This document shows, piece by piece, positions 25,551 to 34,582 of a DNA stretch of 62,236 nt; within the stretch, counting starts at the first letter, position 1; every line of letters begins with the position of its first letter. Below the pieces are notes generated by a model that saw only the letters and a program-made list of their open reading frames with translations, was not told the origin of the DNA and searched no databases. The position numbers were made by a program, and so were the translations under genes. The stretch comes from Collinsella tanakaei (GTDB taxonomy: Bacteria > Actinomycetota > Coriobacteriia > Coriobacteriales > Coriobacteriaceae), in assembly GCF_016900375.1 (NCBI RefSeq), contig NZ_JACJKB010000014.1, positions 1-62,236 of the forward strand, read 5' to 3'.

Positions 25551-26822
25551 CTAGGCATCGAGCGGCATGTAGACGCCGCCCTGGATGACCATGCCCATGG
25601 GCTGCTTGGAGATCTCGCCCGTCTCGGACCACGTGGCGGCCTCGCCGGCGGTGGTCAGGCCCGTGAACGAGAAGTCGCCGGAGGTGAAGACCTCTACGAG
25701 CGCGTCGCAGATGTCGGAGTAATCGGCATCGGCGGCCACGCCAGCCTGCTCGAGGGCGTCCTTGAGCGCGTAGACGCAGTCATAGGCGTCGGCAGCGAAC
25801 TGGTTGGGGGTCTCGTCGGCGATCTCCTCGAACTTGGCGACGAAGTCCTTGGTGGCCTCATCCTCGGCGGTAGCGACGAACGGGGTCAGCAGCATGCAGC
25901 CCTCGGCGAGCGCGGTGTCGAAGCCCTCGACGGTCAGCAGGCCGTCCATGCCGTCGACGCCGAACCACTTGGGGGCATAGCCCATCTGGTTGGCCTGGGT
26001 GAGGATCAGCGAGATCGGGGTGTAGTAGATCGGCAGGAACACCAGGTCGGCGCCGGCGTTCTTGGCGTCGTTCAGCTGCACGGAGAAATCGGTCGCGGAG
26101 TCATCGGTGAAGGTGGTCTCGGACACGATCTCCAGACCCAGCTCGCCAGCCTCGGCCTTGAAGCTGTTGTAGATGCCGGTGGAGTAGGTGTCGGAGTTGT
26201 TGTAGATGATGGCGATCTTGGTGCCGAGCGCCTGCTCGGAGATGTACTGCGCGGAAGCCGCACCCTGGTTGGGGTCGGTGAAGCACATCTGGAAGACGTT
26301 CTCCTTGCGCGGCGTGGAGACGTTGCCGTCGGCATCCGGCTGGCCGCCGATGACGTCGGTGGAGGAGCCGGACGGGGTGATCTGGAACATGTTGTCGGTG
26401 TTCGTCTCGGAGGACACGGCGACGCACGGGGTGGTGGTCACGGTGCCCATGAGGATCTGCATGCCCCAGTCCTTGAGGTTGTTGTAGGCGTTGACGGCGC
26501 GCTCGGCGTCGTTCTCGTCGTCCTGGAAGTTCAGCTCGAACTGGATGTCGCCACCGGCGGCGTTGATCTCGTCGACGGCGATCTGGGCGCCATTCTTCAC
26601 GGCGTTGCCGTAGATGGCCGCAGCGCCGGTGGTGGGTCCGATGCCGCCGATCTTGAAGGCGGCACCCGTCGCGGAGCCCGTGGAGCTGCTGCCGGCAGAA
26701 GACGCGCCCTCATCGTTGGAGCAGCCGGCGAGAACGCCCGCGGCCCCCAGACCGGCAATACCTGCAATGATGCTCCTGCGGCTGACGACAGGGTTGAACG
26801 ACGTACCGTTGAGGCTCGACAT
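25551..26822 (-). CDS. livJ: Branched-chain amino acid ABC transporter binding lipoprotein
   Basis: Ligand-binding subunit of the importer, 423 residues, anchored as a lipoprotein through the lipobox LAGC at residue 34 after a twin-arginine-like SRRSIIAGIAGLGAAG stretch. The periplasmic-binding type 1 fold of the Leu/Ile/Val class is visible (GPTTGAAAIYGNAVKNGAQI, IAIIYNNSDTYSTG, AADAYDCVYALKDAL). A serine/glycine linker follows the lipid cysteine. Start follows AGAGGAG. First gene of livJHMGF. Confidence 0.95.
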   Translation of the reverse strand: MSSLNGTSFNPVVSRRSIIAGIAGLGAAGVLAGCSNDEGASSAGSSSTGSATGAAFKIGGIGPTTGAAAIYGNAVKNGAQIAVDEINAAGGDIQFELNFQDDENDAERAVNAYNNLKDWGMQILMGTVTTTPCVAVSSETNTDNMFQITPSGSSTDVIGGQPDADGNVSTPRKENVFQMCFTDPNQGAASAQYISEQALGTKIAIIYNNSDTYSTGIYNSFKAEAGELGLEIVSETTFTDDSATDFSVQLNDAKNAGADLVFLPIYYTPISLILTQANQMGYAPKWFGVDGMDGLLTVEGFDTALAEGCMLLTPFVATAEDEATKDFVAKFEEIADETPNQFAADAYDCVYALKDALEQAGVAADADYSDICDALVEVFTSGDFSFTGLTTAGEAATWSETGEISKQPMGMVIQGGVYMPLDA

Positions 26823-27162
26823 AACGGCTCTCCTCTCGCATTGAGGCCGGGGCGCTTGCCTCGGCGGAGTATGGAAACACCCACCCCCGAGAACCGGCGA
26901 CTTTCCCCCGCTGTCCCGTATTGGTGGTTCGGTCCACCTTACTCGTTTTATGCAAAAAACGTAAGGTGTGTGTTTGACGTTAATACGCTGGTGCGCGGCT
27001 TACTTTGAACGCCAGCGAATCAACCTGCCCTTTCGTTGCAAACTTGCGGGTCAACACCTCTGTTACATCTTCGTTACACCGCGCGCGTGTATGCAAAAAG
27101 CTCCGCTTGCGTCCACATGATGGAACATGTTCAACCCAATTCATCACGGCGAAGGAGACACC
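26823..27162. other. Divergent gap between livJ and hom
   Basis: No gene is visible. It is comparatively AT-rich around 26930-27010, with runs such as TTTTATGCAAAAAACG, so promoters for both sides probably lie here. TTGACG at about 26976 on the plus strand is a candidate -35 box for hom, but no convincing -10 box is at the right distance. A 60-codon frame at 27005 on the plus strand lacks a ribosome binding site. Confidence 0.4.
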
Positions 27163-28500
27163 ATGGACAAGACCGCGCGCACCGTAAACGTCGGCCTCAT
27201 CGGCCTGGGCACCGTGGGCGGCGGTGTTGCCCGCCTCATTGCCCGCCATCGCGACGAGTATCTGAAGGCGTACGGCATCGACGTGCGCATCAAGCTCGCA
27301 AGCGCGCTCGAGCCCGAGCGCGCGGCCCAGCTCGGCATCGCACCCGAGAACTTCACGACCGACTGGCACGATGTTGTGGCCGACCCCGACATCGACATCG
27401 TCATCGAGCTCATCGGCGGCGACCACCCCGCCACCGAGATCTTCGAGGCGGCGCTCACCAGCGGCAAGCACATGGTATCCGCCAACAAGGCCCTGCTCGG
27501 CCGCCATGTCGAGCGCCTGGCCAAGCTCGCCGCCGAGAACGGCGTGCAGATTCGCTGCGAGGCCTCCGCGGGCGGCGGCATCCCCATCGTCAACGCGCTC
27601 GAGCACGCGCTCGTGGGCAACGAGATCCTCACGGTGGCCGGCATCCTGAACGGCACCACCAACTACATTCTCTCGCGCATGGACGCCGAGGGCCTCGACT
27701 TCGACGAGGTGCTCGCCGACGCGCAGCGCCTGGGCTACGCCGAGGCCGACCCCACCGCCGATGTCGACGGCTTCGACGCCGCGAGCAAGGTGGCCATCCT
27801 CTCGTCCATCGCGTTCCACACCCGCGTGACCACCGACGACGTGTTCCAGGAGGGCATCCGCAAGGTGTCCGCGGCCGACATCGAGCAGGCGCGCAGCCTG
27901 GGCTACGTGGTCAAGCTGCTGGGCATCGCCCGCAACACGGCTGACGGCGTCGACGTGCGCGTGCACCCCACCATGATTCCCGCCGACCACATGCTCGCCA
28001 GCGTGAACGGCGCCATGAACGCCGTGTACGTCGTCGGTGACGCCGTGGGCGAGACCATGTTCTACGGAGCGGGCGCCGGCTCCTTCCCCACCGCGAGCGC
28101 CGTGGTGGGTGACGTGCTCGAGCTCGCCGACGCCATCAGCCACAACGAGCAGGTGCAGGCCGAGATCGAGCCGTTCGACCGCGTGCTGCCGCTGCGCTCC
28201 ATCGACGACCTGTCCACCCGTTACTACATTCGCCTCGTGGTCACCGACGAGGTCGGCACGCTGGCCCCGGTGGTCGACGCGTTCGCGCGCCACGGCGTAT
28301 CGATCTCGACTATCAACCAGCTGCACGACGGCGACGGCACGAAGTGCTCTGTCGTGTTCCTCACCCACACGGCATCCGAGCGCGACCTGCAGGCGCTGCG
28401 CGCCGACCTCGAGGCGCTCGACCCCGTTCGCGAGGTGGCGAGCGTCATCCGCATCGAGGACGTAGACGCCTGGGCGGAAGGCGCCGAGGCGAACGAGTAG
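27163..28500 (+). CDS. hom: Homoserine dehydrogenase
   Basis: Reduces aspartate semialdehyde to homoserine with NAD(P)H, the branch point to threonine, methionine and isoleucine. The 445 residues contain the nucleotide-binding GLIGLGTVGGGV at the N terminus, the TANKALLG-like segment VSANKALLGRHVERL, the catalytic GILNGTTNYILSRM region and AEADPTADVDGFDAASKV. The C-terminal 80 residues are an ACT domain (VTDEVGTLAPVVDAFARHGV), normally a site of threonine feedback. The start follows GAAGGAG; a longer frame 12 codons upstream is not supported. Confidence 0.97.
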   Translation: MDKTARTVNVGLIGLGTVGGGVARLIARHRDEYLKAYGIDVRIKLASALEPERAAQLGIAPENFTTDWHDVVADPDIDIVIELIGGDHPATEIFEAALTSGKHMVSANKALLGRHVERLAKLAAENGVQIRCEASAGGGIPIVNALEHALVGNEILTVAGILNGTTNYILSRMDAEGLDFDEVLADAQRLGYAEADPTADVDGFDAASKVAILSSIAFHTRVTTDDVFQEGIRKVSAADIEQARSLGYVVKLLGIARNTADGVDVRVHPTMIPADHMLASVNGAMNAVYVVGDAVGETMFYGAGAGSFPTASAVVGDVLELADAISHNEQVQAEIEPFDRVLPLRSIDDLSTRYYIRLVVTDEVGTLAPVVDAFARHGVSISTINQLHDGDGTKCSVVFLTHTASERDLQALRADLEALDPVREVASVIRIEDVDAWAEGAEANE

Positions 28501-28533
28501 GCCCGCGACGGCGCAACCCCCTTGCATGCCCAG

Positions 28534-28568
28534 CCCGCGTCCGGCCAGCCAGCCGGACGCGGGTTTTT
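28534..28568 (+). terminator. Terminator of hom
   Basis: CCCGCGTCCGGC and GCCGGACGCGGG form a perfect 12-bp stem with a 6-base loop, followed by TTTTT. Textbook intrinsic terminator. Confidence 0.93.
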
Positions 28569-28602
28569 CCGACGAAAAGCGTTCTCCGAGACCTGGCGGT
28601 AC

Positions 28603-28777
28603 CAAATTCGCGACTTTTGAGAGGGTTGCAATCAGCCCGAAGTTGCTCGATCACACCGGCTGCATAGAGTTTTTAATTTACCTGCGTTAATGACGAATGT
28701 TTTGCATACTTTTGGATGTTTTGGCGCGGTCAGAAACCCACCGATTTGATGAGATATCTCAAAAGTCCCGGATTTGA
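28603..28777. repeat. MITE-like repeat, copy 2
   Basis: A 175-base element resembling the one at 14371-14547. Its left end is CCAAATTCGCGACTTTTGAG and its right end CTCAAAAGTCCCGGATTTGA; both copies also share AGAGGGTTGCA after the left end and CCCACCG before the right end. Like copy 1 it lies between convergent genes, here hom and the zincin gene. Confidence 0.85.
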
Positions 28778-28789
28778 CACCTCACCCGC

Positions 28790-28837
28790 AGGGCCACGGT
28801 TATATGCGGCGGAGTCGCCGCATATAACCGTGGCCCT
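28790..28837. repeat. Perfect 22-bp palindrome
   Basis: Arms of 22 bases (left arm starts AGGGCCACGGTTATATGCGG) around GAGT. No T-tract follows on either side. It lies 12 bases from the MITE-like element and 48 bases from the zincin stop; it may stop or stabilise transcripts from both directions. Confidence 0.85.
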
Positions 28838-28885
28838 GCCGTCAGATAATGAATCGCACCTGCCGGCAGCAGACGGCCGGCGTCC

Positions 28886-29278
28886 CTAGCGGTAGCCCAT
28901 CTCCTCGAGCATGGCCTCGTCGTTGCCGAAGTAGTGCCCGACCTCGTGGATCACGGTCTTGCGAACCTCCTCGTGCACGCGCTCGCGCCCCTCGAAGCAG
29001 CGCTCGTGCGGCCCCTTGAAGATCGTGATGACATCCGGCAGGTCGCCCTCGCCGTAGTACGCGCCGCGCTCGGTGAGCGGCAGGCCGTCATAGAGCCCCA
29101 GAAGCTCGTCGTCGCATACCTCTGCCCCGTCGCTGTCCATGGCGGCAAGCTGATCGTCATCGGGCTCATCCGCCACGGTGACGATGACGTTCTCCAACGC
29201 CTCGAACAGATGGTCCGGGATGCTATCCAGCGCGTCGGAAACGATGCCTTCGAACTCCTCGTCGGTCATGCGGTACAT
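28886..29278 (-). CDS. Small zincin-like metallopeptidase
   Basis: A 130-residue acidic protein of the small zincin family often annotated as metallopeptidase family protein. The motif HEVGHYFGND near residue 110 matches HExxHxxGxx(D/H), with two histidine zinc ligands, a catalytic glutamate and a third ligand. The N-terminal half is rich in aspartate and glutamate. Substrate unknown. The start follows AGGAAGGA. Located 24 bases after the esterase gene, probably in one transcript. Confidence 0.88.
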   Translation of the reverse strand: MYRMTDEEFEGIVSDALDSIPDHLFEALENVIVTVADEPDDDQLAAMDSDGAEVCDDELLGLYDGLPLTERGAYYGEGDLPDVITIFKGPHERCFEGRERVHEEVRKTVIHEVGHYFGNDEAMLEEMGYR

Positions 29279-29302
29279 ACGGTAATCCTTCCTGCGCCCA
29301 CG

Positions 29303-30133
29303 CTAGCGGTGGTCCTCCTCGAGCCACTCGACGGCAAGATCGATCCAACGCGCAACATGCTCGTCGAGATGAGCCTCATCGGCGCCGGTCTGCTCGGTGG
29401 CAAGCGAAAGCCCATGGCGGCCGCGGTGGAACACATGGCAATCGAAGTCCACACCCGCCCGATCGAGTGCCTCGGCATAGGCGAAGGTGTTGGCCGGCGG
29501 CACGAAGGCATCGGCCGCGGTGTGCCATATAAAAGTGCGCGGCGTATCGCGGTCCACAAGGTTCTGCACCGCATCGAGCTCGCCGTCGACACACAGGGCA
29601 CGCGCGATGACCTCGTCATCCGGCCAGCCGAGCGAGAAGTCGATCACGGGATAGCACAGCACCTGCGCCGCCACGGAGATGTCGCGCATCGCGCAATCCG
29701 CCTCGAAGGGAAAGCTCAGACGACGCGAGACGGCGGAGTACGCGGCGCACAGGTGCGCTCCCGCCGAGAAGCCGACGAGCGCGATGCGGTCCTCGTCGAC
29801 CGACCACTCCTCCGCATGTGCGCGCACCGTAGCCACGGCATGCGCGAGGTCGTAGAGCGGATAGGGCAGCAGCGCCGTGCCGCGCGCTGCCTCCGCATGG
29901 TCGAGCACGGTGTAGTCGACCACGAACGCCTGGTAGCCGCGAGCCAAAAACGCGAGCGCGATGGGCTCCGCCTCGCGCTCCGAGCAGCGCTGGTAACCGC
30001 CTCCGGGGCAGATGATCACCGCGGGGCGCAGACGTCCGGCCTGCACGGGGATGTTGTCCTGAAGATACAGCGTCATCGTGGGGGTCTTTTTGCCGTAGGG
30101 CTGACGAGGCAGCTCGATGGTCTCGAATCGCAT
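29303..30133 (-). CDS. Alpha/beta-hydrolase, esterase type
   Basis: A 276-residue cytosolic hydrolase. The oxyanion segment CPGGGYQRCSEREAEPIA and the nucleophile elbow GFSAGAHL (serine) match the BD-FAE/acetyl-esterase group; the acid is probably in ADAFVPP and the histidine in GRHGLSL. Such enzymes remove acetyl or similar groups from sugars. It is divergent from purL and followed by the zincin gene. Confidence 0.9.
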   Translation of the reverse strand: MRFETIELPRQPYGKKTPTMTLYLQDNIPVQAGRLRPAVIICPGGGYQRCSEREAEPIALAFLARGYQAFVVDYTVLDHAEAARGTALLPYPLYDLAHAVATVRAHAEEWSVDEDRIALVGFSAGAHLCAAYSAVSRRLSFPFEADCAMRDISVAAQVLCYPVIDFSLGWPDDEVIARALCVDGELDAVQNLVDRDTPRTFIWHTAADAFVPPANTFAYAEALDRAGVDFDCHVFHRGRHGLSLATEQTGADEAHLDEHVARWIDLAVEWLEEDHR

Positions 30134-30378
30134 GGATGGCTCCCGTTCTGTTGTCGATAGGAATAAAGATACCCAGACGGTCGCACCTCAAGCAGCCGCA
30201 TGCCCGCACATTCTGGCAACGATGTGCCCCTCCCCGGCTCACGCGCCCGCAGACCTTCGCCTGTCGTATCATGGAAGGGTTAGCACACCGTGCGGCTCAA
30301 GGTACCGGGAGCAAGCGCCTCCGGCAGCCGCTGCCGCGCGGAACCCACGGCCACATCCGTACAGGAAGGCAGGATTCA

Positions 30379-33300
30379 ATGGTCTCACGCATCTATGTGG
30401 AGAAGAAGCCCGGCTTTGACGTCGAGGCATCGCAGCTCAAGGCGGAGCTGACGAGCATCCTCGGCATCAGCGGCCTCGACGGCTTGCGTCTCCTCAACCG
30501 CTACGACGTGGAGGGCGCCGACGAGGAGCTGTTCGCGCGCTGCACGCCCGTAGTGTTCTCGGAGCCCCAGGTCGACGTCACCTACGACGAGCTGCCCGAC
30601 GTGCCCGGCGCGACCGTGTTCGCCGTCGAGTTCCTGCCCGGCCAGTTCGACCAACGCGCCGACTCCGCGAGCGAGTGCATCCAGCTCATCAGCCAGGGCG
30701 AGCGCCCCACCGTACGCTCCGCCAAGGTCTACATCCTGACCGGCAGCCTTTCCGATGCGGATGTCGACGCCATCAAGCACTACGTGGTCAACCCCGTCGA
30801 GGCGCGTCTCGCCAGCCTCGAGAAGCCCGAGACGCTCACCACCGAGGTCCCCGATCCCGAGCCCGTCGAGGTGCTCGACGGCTTCCGTGAGCTCTCGCCC
30901 GAGGAGCTGGCGGCCTTCATCGCCGAGCGCGGTCTTGCCATGGACGAGGCCGACATCGCGTTTTGCCAGCAGTACTTCCTCGACGAGGGCCGCGACCCGA
31001 CCATCACCGAGATCCGCGTGATCGATACCTACTGGTCCGACCACTGCCGCCACACCACCTTCGGCACCGTGCTCACCGACGTCGCGATCGACGACGAGGT
31101 CGTCCAGGCCGCCTTCGACCGCTACATGGAGATCCGCCATGAGCTCGGCCGCGACGAGAAGCCCGTCTGCCTCATGGACATGGGCACCATCGGCGCCAAG
31201 TACCTCAAGAAGATCGGCCAGCTCAAGAACCTCGACGAGTCCGAGGAGATCAACGCCTGCACCGTGCGCGTGACCGTCGACGTCGACGGCGAGGACCAGG
31301 ACTGGCTCTTCCTGTTCAAGAACGAGACCCACAACCACCCGACCGAGATCGAGCCCTTCGGCGGCGCGGCGACTTGCATCGGCGGCGCCATCCGCGACCC
31401 GCTCTCCGGCCGCAGCTATGTGTACCAGGCGATGCGCGTGACCGGCGCGGCCGACCCGACCGTGCCCGTGTCCGAGACGCTCGCCGGCAAGCTGCCGCAG
31501 CGCAAGCTCGTGACCACCGCCGCGGCCGGCTATTCCAGCTACGGCAACCAGATCGGTCTGGCCACCGGCCAGGTCTCCGAGCTCTACCACCCCGGCTACG
31601 TGGCCAAGCGCATGGAGATCGGCGCCGTCGTGGGCGCCACGCCGGCCGACCACGTGCGCCGCGAGTGCCCCGCGCCCGGCGACAAGATCATCCTGCTCGG
31701 CGGCCGCACCGGCCGCGACGGCATCGGCGGCGCCACCGGTTCGTCCAAGGCGCACAACGTCGAGTCCATCGAGAAGGACGGTGCCGAGGTCCAGAAGGGC
31801 AACGCCCCCATGGAGCGCAAGCTGCAGCGCCTGTTCCGCCGCGGCGACGCCTGCCGCCTCATCAAGCGCTGCAACGACTTCGGCGCGGGCGGCGTGTCCG
31901 TCGCCGTGGGCGAGCTCGCCGACGGCCTGTACATCGACCTCGACCAGGTGACCAAGAAGTACGAGGGCCTCGACGGCACCGAGCTCGCCATCTCCGAGTC
32001 CCAGGAGCGCATGGCCGTTGCCGTGGCCGAGGACGACGTCGACGAGTTCATGGGCTACGCCGCCGAGGAGAACCTCGAGGCGACCGTGATCGCCGAGGTC
32101 ACCCACGAGCCGCGCGTCCGCATGGCCTGGCAGGGCGTGGCCATCGTCGACCTCACCCGCGAGTTCCTGGCGTCCAACGGTGCGCCTAAGCACCAGGCGG
32201 CGCACGTGGAGGCCCGCTCCGTGTGGCAGCCCGCTTGGGAGGGCACGACGCTCGCCGAGCGCATGACGAGCCTCGTCACCGACCTCAACGTGTGCTCCAA
32301 CAAGGGCCTGTCCGAGCGCTTCGACTCCACCATCGGCGCGGCGACCGTGCTCATGCCCTTCGGCGGTAAGACCCAGCTCACCCCCGCCGAGGCCATGGTC
32401 GCCAAGTTCCCCGTCGACGGCGAGACCACCACGGCCTCCGCTATGGCCTGGGGCTTCAATCCGTTCCTGATGGAGAAGGACCAGTTCGCGGGCGCCTATC
32501 TGTCCGTCGTGGAGTCCGTGGCCAAGCTCGTGGCCGCCGGCTTCGCGCACGAGAGCGCCTACCTCACCTTCCAGGAGTACTTCGAGCGTCTGCGCACCGA
32601 GCCCGAGCGCTGGGGCAAGCCCGTCGCCGCGGTGCTGGGCGCCCTCATGGCCCAGGTCGACCTGGGCATCGGCGCCATCGGCGGCAAGGACTCCATGTCC
32701 GGCTCGTTCGAGGACCTGGACGTACCGCCCACGCTCGTGAGCTTCGCCGTGGCCGTCGGCCGCGCCGACGGTGCCGTGTCGCCCGAGTTCAAGGGCATCA
32801 CGCACCGTGTCGTGCGCATCGCGCCGGCAACCTACGGCGAGGACTGGCGTCCCGACGTGGCCCAGCTGCTCGACGCCTTCGCGCTCGTGGAGAAGCTCGC
32901 CGACTCCGGTGCGGCGCTCGCCATCTCCACGCCCGGCTACGGCGGCACCGCCGAGGCCCTGTTCAAGATGAGCCTCGGCAATCAGATCGGCCTGGAGCTC
33001 GCCGAGGACGTCGACATTGACAGCCTCTTCGAGCCGATGTACGGCAGCTTCGTGATCGAGCTTTCCGACGACGCCGACGCCCTGCTCGAGAACGCGCCCG
33101 AGGGCCTCGTCATCGAGCCGCTCGGCACCACCGTCGAGGCCTATGTGCTCGACACCGCCAACGAAACCATCGACCTCGCCGAGCTGCAGGAAGCCTGGGA
33201 GAGCGCCCTCGAGGGCGTGTTCCCCTACCGCACGCCCGCCGATGCCGACCTGCCTGCCGTGGAGCCCGTCACCTTCGCATGCGATGCCCCGCACGTGTAT

Positions 33301-34116
33301 ACCGGCGAGAAGTTCGCGCGCCCGCGCGTGATCATCCCCGTGTTCCCGGGCAACAACTGTGAGTACGACTCCGCCCGCGCCTTCCGCACCGCGGGCGCCG
33401 CGGCCGACACCTTCGTGATCAACAACCTCACGCCCGAGGCCGTTGCCGAGAGCACCCATGAGCTGGCGCGCCGCATCCGCGAGAGCCAGATCGTCATGAT
33501 CCCCGGTGGCTTCTCCGGCGGCGACGAGCCCGACGGCTCCGCCAAGTTCATCACGGCGTTCTTCCGCGCCCCCGAGGTCACTGAGGCCGTGCGCGACCTG
33601 CTGCAGAACCGCGACGGCCTTATGCTCGGCATCTGCAACGGCTTCCAGGCGCTCGTGAAGCTCGGCCTCGTGCCGTACGGCGACATCGTCGACGCCACGC
33701 CCGACGCCCCGACGCTGACGTTCAACACCATCGGCCGCCATCAGAGCCGCCTGGTGCACACGCGCGTGGCCTCCAACCTGTCGCCCTGGCTGTCCGCCTG
33801 CACGCCCGGCGATACCTACACCGTCGCCATCTCCCACGGCGAGGGCCGCTTCGTCGCCAACGACGACGTGCTCGCCAAGCTCGTGGCCGGCGGCCAGATC
33901 GCCACGCAGTACGTGGACGAGGCCGGCGTACCGTCCATGGACCTCGACGTGAACCCCAACGGTTCCGTGTGCGCCATCGAGGGCATCACGAGCCCCGACG
34001 GCCGCGTCTTCGGCAAGATGGGCCATGTGGAGCGCCGCGGCGAGGGCCTGTACGCCAACGTCCCCGGCGAGAAGTTCATGCCGATCTTCGAGTCCGGCGT
34101 CGCCTACTTCGCGTAG
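30379..34116 (+). CDS. purL: Phosphoribosylformylglycinamidine synthase, single-chain
   Basis: Fourth step of purine synthesis: converts FGAR to FGAM with ATP and glutamine. The 1245 residues are the long, fused type found in Clostridia and relatives, with both synthetase halves (TYWSDHCRHTTFGT, HNHPTEIEPFGGAATCIGG, later IGGKDSMSGSFEDL) and a C-terminal class I glutaminase (VFPGNNCEYDSARAF, catalytic Cys in LMLGICNGFQALV, His in HGEGRF). The start is set by AGGAAGG; the frame extends 81 codons upstream without homology. Purine genes are scattered here: purF lies at 50-51 kb. Confidence 0.97.
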   Translation: MVSRIYVEKKPGFDVEASQLKAELTSILGISGLDGLRLLNRYDVEGADEELFARCTPVVFSEPQVDVTYDELPDVPGATVFAVEFLPGQFDQRADSASECIQLISQGERPTVRSAKVYILTGSLSDADVDAIKHYVVNPVEARLASLEKPETLTTEVPDPEPVEVLDGFRELSPEELAAFIAERGLAMDEADIAFCQQYFLDEGRDPTITEIRVIDTYWSDHCRHTTFGTVLTDVAIDDEVVQAAFDRYMEIRHELGRDEKPVCLMDMGTIGAKYLKKIGQLKNLDESEEINACTVRVTVDVDGEDQDWLFLFKNETHNHPTEIEPFGGAATCIGGAIRDPLSGRSYVYQAMRVTGAADPTVPVSETLAGKLPQRKLVTTAAAGYSSYGNQIGLATGQVSELYHPGYVAKRMEIGAVVGATPADHVRRECPAPGDKIILLGGRTGRDGIGGATGSSKAHNVESIEKDGAEVQKGNAPMERKLQRLFRRGDACRLIKRCNDFGAGGVSVAVGELADGLYIDLDQVTKKYEGLDGTELAISESQERMAVAVAEDDVDEFMGYAAEENLEATVIAEVTHEPRVRMAWQGVAIVDLTREFLASNGAPKHQAAHVEARSVWQPAWEGTTLAERMTSLVTDLNVCSNKGLSERFDSTIGAATVLMPFGGKTQLTPAEAMVAKFPVDGETTTASAMAWGFNPFLMEKDQFAGAYLSVVESVAKLVAAGFAHESAYLTFQEYFERLRTEPERWGKPVAAVLGALMAQVDLGIGAIGGKDSMSGSFEDLDVPPTLVSFAVAVGRADGAVSPEFKGITHRVVRIAPATYGEDWRPDVAQLLDAFALVEKLADSGAALAISTPGYGGTAEALFKMSLGNQIGLELAEDVDIDSLFEPMYGSFVIELSDDADALLENAPEGLVIEPLGTTVEAYVLDTANETIDLAELQEAWESALEGVFPYRTPADADLPAVEPVTFACDAPHVYTGEKFARPRVIIPVFPGNNCEYDSARAFRTAGAAADTFVINNLTPEAVAESTHELARRIRESQIVMIPGGFSGGDEPDGSAKFITAFFRAPEVTEAVRDLLQNRDGLMLGICNGFQALVKLGLVPYGDIVDATPDAPTLTFNTIGRHQSRLVHTRVASNLSPWLSACTPGDTYTVAISHGEGRFVANDDVLAKLVAGGQIATQYVDEAGVPSMDLDVNPNGSVCAIEGITSPDGRVFGKMGHVERRGEGLYANVPGEKFMPIFESGVAYFA

Positions 34117-34137
34117 GGCGCGCGACAGCCGATATGC

Positions 34138-34172
34138 AAGCGGGTCTCCCTCGGGAGGCCCGCTTTTTGGTT
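34138..34172 (+). terminator. Terminator of purL
   Basis: AAGCGGGTCTCC and GGAGGCCCGCTT (one G-T pair) form a stem with a short loop, followed by TTTT. Confidence 0.9.
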
Positions 34173-34227
34173 CAACGGACACCGATCGTGCATATTGTTT
34201 CCAGCCGATCACATATAGCCAGAACGT

Positions 34228-34245
34228 ACTTTAGCATGCTATAGT
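34228..34245 (+). promoter_or_regulatory. Trp leader promoter and possible operator
   Basis: TATAGT (34240-34245) is a good -10 box about 50 bases before the leader peptide. It overlaps an 18-base imperfect palindrome with a perfect core TAGCATGCTA, flanked by GTACT on the left and AGTGAC on the right. This resembles a repressor operator, possibly TrpR-like, but spacing differs from the known trp operator. The -35 box is weak. Confidence 0.5.
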
Positions 34246-34295
34246 GACTGCAATCCGATGGCTGGATAGGCCAGCCACAGGACGAGGAGGATTCC

Positions 34296-34391
34296 ATGAC
34301 CTACACGGCTCACATGCGCTTCGCGTTCACGGCGCAGCCGGTTGCTGCCGCGTGGTGGTGGAACAACTCCATATCTCGTCTTTCGGATTAG
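34296..34391 (+). CDS. trpL: Trp operon leader peptide with three tandem Trp codons
   Basis: A 31-codon frame behind GAGGAGG, six bases before ATG. It begins MTYTAHMRF and contains AAAWWWNNS: three consecutive UGG codons at 34353-34361 (codons 20-22). It ends with TAG at 34389-34391, followed 29 bases later by an intrinsic terminator and then trpB. This is the classic layout for ribosome-mediated attenuation: stalling at Trp codons when charged tRNA-Trp is scarce would prevent the terminator from forming. A 9-bp stem (34338-34346 with 34390-34398) encloses the Trp codons and may be the pause hairpin. Confidence 0.92.
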   Translation: MTYTAHMRFAFTAQPVAAAWWWNNSISRLSD

Positions 34392-34420
34392 CAGCCGGCC
34401 TTATCGCATATCGCGCTTAC

Positions 34421-34451
34421 AGGGCTTCCGGGCGATCCGGAAGCCCTTTTT
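34421..34451 (+). terminator. Trp attenuator terminator
   Basis: AGGGCTTCCGG and CCGGAAGCCCT pair over 11 perfect base pairs around GCGAT, followed by TTTT. It lies between the leader peptide and trpB. The antiterminator pairing was not clearly resolved by eye; only AGCC (34393-34396) with GGCT (34423-34426) is obvious. Confidence 0.9.
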
Positions 34452-34582
34452 GCGTTCGGGCCGTCTGCAGGCGCGCAGCAGGAATGCGGCCCTTCGCGAA
34501 GCGCGAGCGCTTCTGCCGGCTCGCACCCCCGATTTTCAGACAGTCGACGACCACGAGATACGTTCTTCAGAAAGGAACCGCC

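Noticed and set aside
23239-25554. 771-codon plus-strand frame over livG, livM and livH
   Set aside because: Antisense shadow of three well supported genes; composition dominated by His, Asp, Glu and Arg repeats.
27005-27187. Possible leader peptide before hom
   Set aside because: Starts at TTG without a ribosome binding site, has no run of Thr, Ile or Met codons, and no terminator hairpin follows before hom.
26980-28605. 541-codon minus-strand frame opposite hom
   Set aside because: Antisense shadow of homoserine dehydrogenase with no recognisable domain.
30385-34212. 1275-codon open frame on the minus strand opposite purL
   Set aside because: High-GC shadow of a gene with clear homology; the product is low-complexity Gly/His/Val/Leu-rich with no family resemblance.
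34244-34582. trpB extended by about 113 codons upstream
   Set aside because: The extension crosses the terminator hairpin and leader; homology to TrpB starts at the ATG at 34583, which has its own ribosome binding site.
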